This document shows, piece by piece, positions 6,089 to 8,351 of a DNA stretch of 8,351 nt. The number at the start of each line of letters is the position of its first letter. Within the stretch, counting starts at the first letter, position 1. The DNA is taken from the NCBI GenBank assembly GCA_016793415.1, contig JAEUMC010000041.1, positions 1 through 8,351 on the forward strand, read 5' to 3'. The notes beneath the pieces were generated by a model that was not told where the DNA came from, ran no database searches, and saw only the letters and a program-made list of their open reading frames with translations. The position numbers were made by a program, and so were the translations under genes. Origin of the DNA: Devosia sp. (GTDB lineage Bacteria; Pseudomonadota; Alphaproteobacteria; Rhizobiales; Devosiaceae).

Positions 6089-6633
6089 CCCTTGTCCTCG
6101 GGAGTCTTGAGGATTTTGAGGCCGGCGAAGGGCAAATCGCTCTCGGTGTCGCCATCGTCGCGCAAGGCGCCCAGGGTTTCACCCGGCTGGCGCGGGTACG
6201 GATCGAGCGCCAACGACAGGGTCTCGACGATCAGCGCCGACAGGTCGGCCTCGTTGCCTTCGAAATGGTCCGGCACGTCCTCGCCTTCAAGGTCGACGAA
6301 GATTTCGGCATCGGCCGGACCGGCATAGGCCTTTTCACCGCCGGGCAGGAAGACCCGTTCGATCGGTTCGGCGATCTCCTGGATCACCGGCTCGAGCGAT
6401 ACGACGCTCGGCTGCACCGTGGTGGCGACCAGTCGCCCGGTGACGCGGATACCGCCCTTGAAGCGGACGGCGTGCAGCTTCACCTCGAGCTTTTCCACCG
6501 CAGTGATGCCGAGCTGCTCGGCGATCGCCAGGCGATCGGCGGCGTCCACCGCCAGCGCCAGATCGCGTCCGGCCGCCGGCATCGAATCGAGCCGGATGCT
6601 GGCATCGGCTATGCGCACCTGCTCCATGCTCAT
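6085..6633 (-). CDS. YceD/DUF177-family protein
   Basis: The product has 182 residues. The family is linked to 23S rRNA or ribosome accumulation in bacteria and plants, and in many bacteria it precedes rpmF and plsX. Visible features are the central LEPVIQEIAEPIERVF segment (80-95), an acidic stretch (DLEGEDVPDHFEGNEADL, 114-131), the conserved LIVETLSLALDPYPRQPG (134-151) and the terminal SDLPFAGLKILK (165-176). Many relatives have a cysteine shortly before the LEPV motif; here that stretch reads VQPSVVSLEPV and has none, and the protein has no cysteine at all. ATG 6633 overlaps the chaperone stop as ATGA (6633-6630), so translation is probably coupled; a second ATG at 6627 is possible. The stop codon lies within a palindromic element. 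The biochemical role is not known with confidence. Confidence 0.88.
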   Translation of the reverse strand: MSMEQVRIADASIRLDSMPAAGRDLALAVDAADRLAIAEQLGITAVEKLEVKLHAVRFKGGIRVTGRLVATTVQPSVVSLEPVIQEIAEPIERVFLPGGEKAYAGPADAEIFVDLEGEDVPDHFEGNEADLSALIVETLSLALDPYPRQPGETLGALRDDGDTESDLPFAGLKILKTPEDKG

Positions 6634-7157
6634 GCCGCGGCCGCCATCTCGAGGCGCCCCCCGGCAATATCGGCCAGCGACTGGCTCGCGAGCTTGTCGT
6701 ATTGGTTGAACAGATAGGCGGCGAGCTGCGGCGCGTGGACCGACTCAGCCTCGGCGTAGACGTTGCGGCGCAACACGGCCTCGACGCCCGGCCGGTCATC
6801 GCGGTCCATCGCTTCGTTGAGGCTGGTCATCAGTCCATAGAAGATCTCGCTCATCTTGCGGACCTTCTTGGGAACGGCCATGTCCCCTGCCCCCATTTCG
6901 CGCAGCGACCGATCCATGTCCTTGAAAAACAGGTCGAACAGCGCCTGGCTGAACTCGTGGCCGGCCTGCTTTTCGACTCTCAGACGCCGAAACAACAGCG
7001 ACAGGTGCAGCGAGATCATGTCGAAGCGACCGGTAACCGTGTCGGGAATGCCCCAGTCGGCATAGAAGACGGGCTGCCGGGATTGCGCCACAATGGCTGT
7101 ATAGACGGCATAAACAGCGTCGGAGGACGGGTTTTTCCTGAACAAGTTCAATATCAT
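6630..7157 (-). CDS. Ubiquinol-cytochrome c chaperone (CBP3/UQCC1 family)
   Basis: The product has 175 residues. Relatives of mitochondrial Cbp3 help assemble cytochrome b into respiratory complex III (bc1). The family core is clear: QSRQPVFYADWGIPDTVTGRFDMISLHLSLLFRRLR (residues 25-60), then FFKDMDRSLREMGAGDMAVPKKVRKM (77-102) and a helical C-terminal half ending in an Ala-rich tail. No signal peptide or membrane helix is seen, as expected for a factor acting at the cytoplasmic side of the membrane. An in-frame GTG at 7166 would add three residues, but the only Shine-Dalgarno-like GGAG (7169-7166) would overlap that codon and is correctly placed eight bases before ATG 7157, so the ATG is chosen. 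It is the first gene of the minus-strand cluster and is divergent from bamE. Direct evidence for function is family similarity only. Confidence 0.9.
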   Translation of the reverse strand: MILNLFRKNPSSDAVYAVYTAIVAQSRQPVFYADWGIPDTVTGRFDMISLHLSLLFRRLRVEKQAGHEFSQALFDLFFKDMDRSLREMGAGDMAVPKKVRKMSEIFYGLMTSLNEAMDRDDRPGVEAVLRRNVYAEAESVHAPQLAAYLFNQYDKLASQSLADIAGGRLEMAAAA

Positions 7158-7165
7158 CAGTCGCA

Positions 7166-7169
7166 CTCC
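7166..7169 (-). promoter_or_regulatory. Ribosome binding site that decides the chaperone start
   Basis: GGAG on the minus strand lies eight bases before ATG 7157 and overlaps the alternative GTG codon at 7166, excluding the latter as the main start. Confidence 0.55.
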
Positions 7170-7211
7170 GCGGTTTTGCGGGACAAGGTGCTGCCGGTGT
7201 GGAAGGGTTCG

Positions 7212-7235
7212 GGCAAGGACGCAAGCCAGCTTGCC
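7212..7235. repeat. Inverted repeat in the chaperone-bamE intergenic region
   Basis: GGCAAG (7212-7217) pairs with CTTGCC (7230-7235). A nested alternative is GCAAGC (7221-7226) with GCTTGC (7229-7234). It would lie in the untranslated leader of the chaperone transcript. No T-run follows. Confidence 0.35.
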
Positions 7236-7283
7236 AGCGGGCGCCTTTGACAGCTACACAGTGCCCGGCCGGCCAAGGCCGTG

Positions 7284-7313
7284 CTAATAGTAGACAGCGA
7301 TCGGGAAAGTCAA
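7284..7313 (-). promoter_or_regulatory. Candidate promoter of the chaperone-DUF177 genes
   Basis: On the minus strand TTGACT (7313-7308, 5/6) is followed after 18 bases by TATTAG (7289-7284, 4/6). Transcription would start near 7277 and give a leader of about 120 bases. The -35 overlaps the bamE ribosome-binding region on the other strand. Confidence 0.38.
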
Positions 7314-7317
7314 ATTG

Positions 7318-7767
7318 ATGCCTTTGCGCACCGTCACTAGCCGCCTGCTCCCGATGACCGCCGCCGTGCTCGTCAGCCTGTCGCTCGCCGCCTGCGGCAG
7401 CGGCATGAGCCTCACGCAGTCCAAGGCGCGCGGCTACGAAATCTCCGAAGACGCTGTGGCGCAGATTCGCGTCGGCCAGAGCGCTGCGCTGGTCACCGCC
7501 GTGCTCGGCTCGCCCCAGGTCACCAACTCCTTCGCCACCGAGACCGCCTGGTACTATCTGGGCGAGAAGGTGCAGCAGACCGCGTTCGGCATGGAACTGA
7601 GCAAGGAACGCACCCTGCTCGTCGTCTACTTCGACAAGAAGAACAAGGTGGTCGATACCGAGCGGCTGGGCGTCAAGGACGGCAAGACCTTCTCGATCGA
7701 GAGCCGCCGCACCCCGTCCTACGGTCAGGACCGTACGTTCCTCGAGTCGATCATCTCGTCGATCTAG
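7318..7767 (+). CDS. bamE: Outer-membrane assembly lipoprotein, BamE/SmpA/OmlA type
   Basis: The product has 149 residues. The N-terminus is a lipoprotein signal peptide: basic MPLRTVTSR, hydrophobic LLPMTAAVLVSLS, then lipobox LAAC with Cys26 as the lipidated residue; Gly27 in the +2 position fits export to the outer membrane. The mature part contains the BamE-like fold: RGYEISEDAVAQIRVGQSAALVTAVLGSPQVTNSF (about 38-72), strand WYYLGEKVQQ, LLVVYFDKKNKVVD, and a C-terminal TPSYGQDRTFLESIISSI typical of alphaproteobacterial members. The family is an accessory subunit of the BAM complex that inserts outer-membrane barrels. ATG 7318 is preferred over the adjacent TTG at 7315 because it yields a clean signal peptide and has GGGAAAG eight bases upstream. 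It is divergent from the chaperone gene; no convincing -10/-35 pair was found for it. Confidence 0.9.
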   Translation: MPLRTVTSRLLPMTAAVLVSLSLAACGSGMSLTQSKARGYEISEDAVAQIRVGQSAALVTAVLGSPQVTNSFATETAWYYLGEKVQQTAFGMELSKERTLLVVYFDKKNKVVDTERLGVKDGKTFSIESRRTPSYGQDRTFLESIISSI

Positions 7768-7778
7768 GCTTTGCCCGC

Positions 7779-7803
7779 TTCCCGCTACACAGAGTTGCGG
7801 GAA
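7779..7803. repeat. Hairpin just after bamE
   Basis: TTCCCGC (7779-7785) and GCGGGAA (7797-7803) form a 7-bp perfect stem with an 11-base loop, beginning 12 bases after the bamE stop. No T-run follows, so at best it is a weak terminator or a transcript-end stabiliser. Confidence 0.4.
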
Positions 7804-7825
7804 CCGAACCATCCAAATCCTCGAT

Positions 7826-7926
7826 GTCATCCCAGCGAAAGCTGGGACCCCACGGCGAGGGCTTGCCCTCGTCCGTCTTGCCGTCCGCGCCAGCGGATAG
7901 TTGGGTCACCCCTGTGCGGGTGGTGG
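7826..7926. repeat. Hairpin-rich extragenic repeat between convergent bamE and MFS genes
   Basis: The left part has the stem TCCCAGC (7830-7836) with GCTGGGA (7841-7847) around a GAAA loop, preceded by GTCA. The middle part has CGAGGGC (7856-7862) with GCCCTCG (7865-7871). The right part has CACCC (7907-7911) with GGGTG (7918-7922), preceded by TTGGGT, and its reverse complement resembles the left unit only loosely (CA...GACCC). I recall the form GTCATCCC-GC-GAAA-GC-GGGA as a widespread dispersed proteobacterial extragenic repeat. This is probably one decayed composite copy. No protein is encoded here. Confidence 0.6.
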
Positions 7927-7930
7927 ATCG

Positions 7931-8351
7931 TTACGCCGACTGTTGCGCCCTGCCGGGCCGGAAGCTCACCCAGGCCAAGGCGAGGATTGCCGCACCGGCA
8001 ACCGGGATCGCCAGCAGGTTGATGGCTTCCCAGCCAATCAGCTGGAGCAGCAGGCCTGAAGCGATCGAGGCCAGAGCCATCACGCCGAACACCACCTGCT
8101 CGTTGGCAGCCTGCACCTTGGCAGCCTCTTCCGGCCGATAGGCGCTGGCCAGCATGGCGGTTGAGGCGATGAATCCGAAGTTCCAGCCAACGCCCAGCAG
8201 AATCAACGAAATGTCGAAATGCAGCGTCGACGTGCCGTGCAGGTTCGTGCCCGCCGCAAACAGGATCAGCAACAGCCCGATCGCGGCCGTCAGCCTGGCG
8301 CCGATGCGCTGGATGATCGCGCCGGTGATAAAGCTTGGGGCGAACATGGCG
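7931..8351 (-). CDS. MFS transporter, C-terminal part (runs off the right edge)
   Basis: Only the last 139 residues are present; the frame is open to the window edge, with Ala before the Met at 8347, so that Met is internal and not the start. The fragment carries about four hydrophobic segments: MFAPSFITGAIIQRIGARL leading into AAIGLLLILFAAG, then ISLILLGVGWNFGFIASTAMLAS, VVFGVMALASIASGLLLQLIGW, and INLLAIPVAGAAILALAWV. The loop AYRPEEAAKVQAANEQ and the motif GVGWNFGFI are typical of the C-terminal half of 12-helix MFS proteins of the uncharacterised drug or sugar exporter kind. It is unrelated in detail to the DHA2 exporter earlier in the window. It ends TAA at 7933-7931, convergent with bamE. 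Substrate is unknown. Confidence 0.85.
   Translation of the reverse strand, partial: AMFAPSFITGAIIQRIGARLTAAIGLLLILFAAGTNLHGTSTLHFDISLILLGVGWNFGFIASTAMLASAYRPEEAAKVQAANEQVVFGVMALASIASGLLLQLIGWEAINLLAIPVAGAAILALAWVSFRPGRAQQSA

Noticed and set aside
6702..7250. 182-codon plus-strand frame across the chaperone gene and its leader
   Set aside because: Most of it is antisense to the chaperone gene, and the remaining part resembles no known protein.
7247..7252. TTGACA upstream of bamE as a -35 box
   Set aside because: No acceptable -10 hexamer lies 15-19 bases downstream; the region there is GGC-rich.
1..8351. CRISPR array, transposase, toxin-antitoxin or phage-defence genes
   Set aside because: No regularly spaced repeats and no matching protein motifs were found; all sizeable coding regions are assigned to housekeeping, transport or regulatory families.

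Overview
The window looks like ordinary chromosome of a high-GC alphaproteobacterium, most probably of the order Hyphomicrobiales (Rhizobiales). A Devosia-like genus is a guess from overall character, not something the sequence proves. The main support is the minus-strand gene order: ubiquinol-cytochrome c chaperone, YceD/DUF177, plsX, fabH, ihfA, MerR-type regulator, with a BamE-type lipoprotein gene divergent from the first gene. This is a familiar alphaproteobacterial neighbourhood, and the MerR protein has the N-terminus typical of that group.

Layout. Positions 1-229 (minus) hold the N-terminal part of a YbaK-type Cys-tRNA(Pro) deacylase, cut by the window edge. Positions 269-925 (minus) encode a MarR-family repressor, and 1044-2579 (plus) a DHA2-type (EmrB/QacA-like) multidrug exporter transcribed divergently from it. 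The shared intergenic region carries a perfect 10-bp inverted repeat sitting on the marR -10 box and next to the exporter -35 box. A strong intrinsic terminator (2600-2623) closes the exporter gene. Positions 2624-2776 hold no gene.

Positions 7157 down to 2777 form the conserved minus-strand cluster. The chaperone and DUF177 genes overlap by ATGA, and plsX and fabH overlap by GTGA. ihfA and merR are 26 bases apart. Two breaks interrupt the cluster: a 136-bp gap between DUF177 and plsX containing a 48-bp palindromic element, and a 270-bp gap between fabH and ihfA containing GC-rich hairpins. The cluster links respiratory complex III assembly, the first steps of fatty acid and phospholipid synthesis (PlsX makes acyl-phosphate, FabH starts fatty-acid elongation), and nucleoid or transcription control (IHF alpha, MerR).

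Positions 7318-7767 (plus) encode a BamE/OmlA-type outer-membrane lipoprotein. The convergent intergenic region 7768-7930 is filled with hairpins resembling a dispersed extragenic repeat. Positions 7931-8351 (minus) are the C-terminal part of a second MFS transporter, cut by the right edge.

I see no CRISPR array, rRNA, tRNA, insertion sequence, prophage or defence gene, and no evidence of a new multi-gene system. The points worth a second look are regulatory or repeat elements: the marR/exporter operator, the palindrome that supplies the DUF177 stop codon, the hairpin repeat after bamE, and a TTG-started MerR gene.
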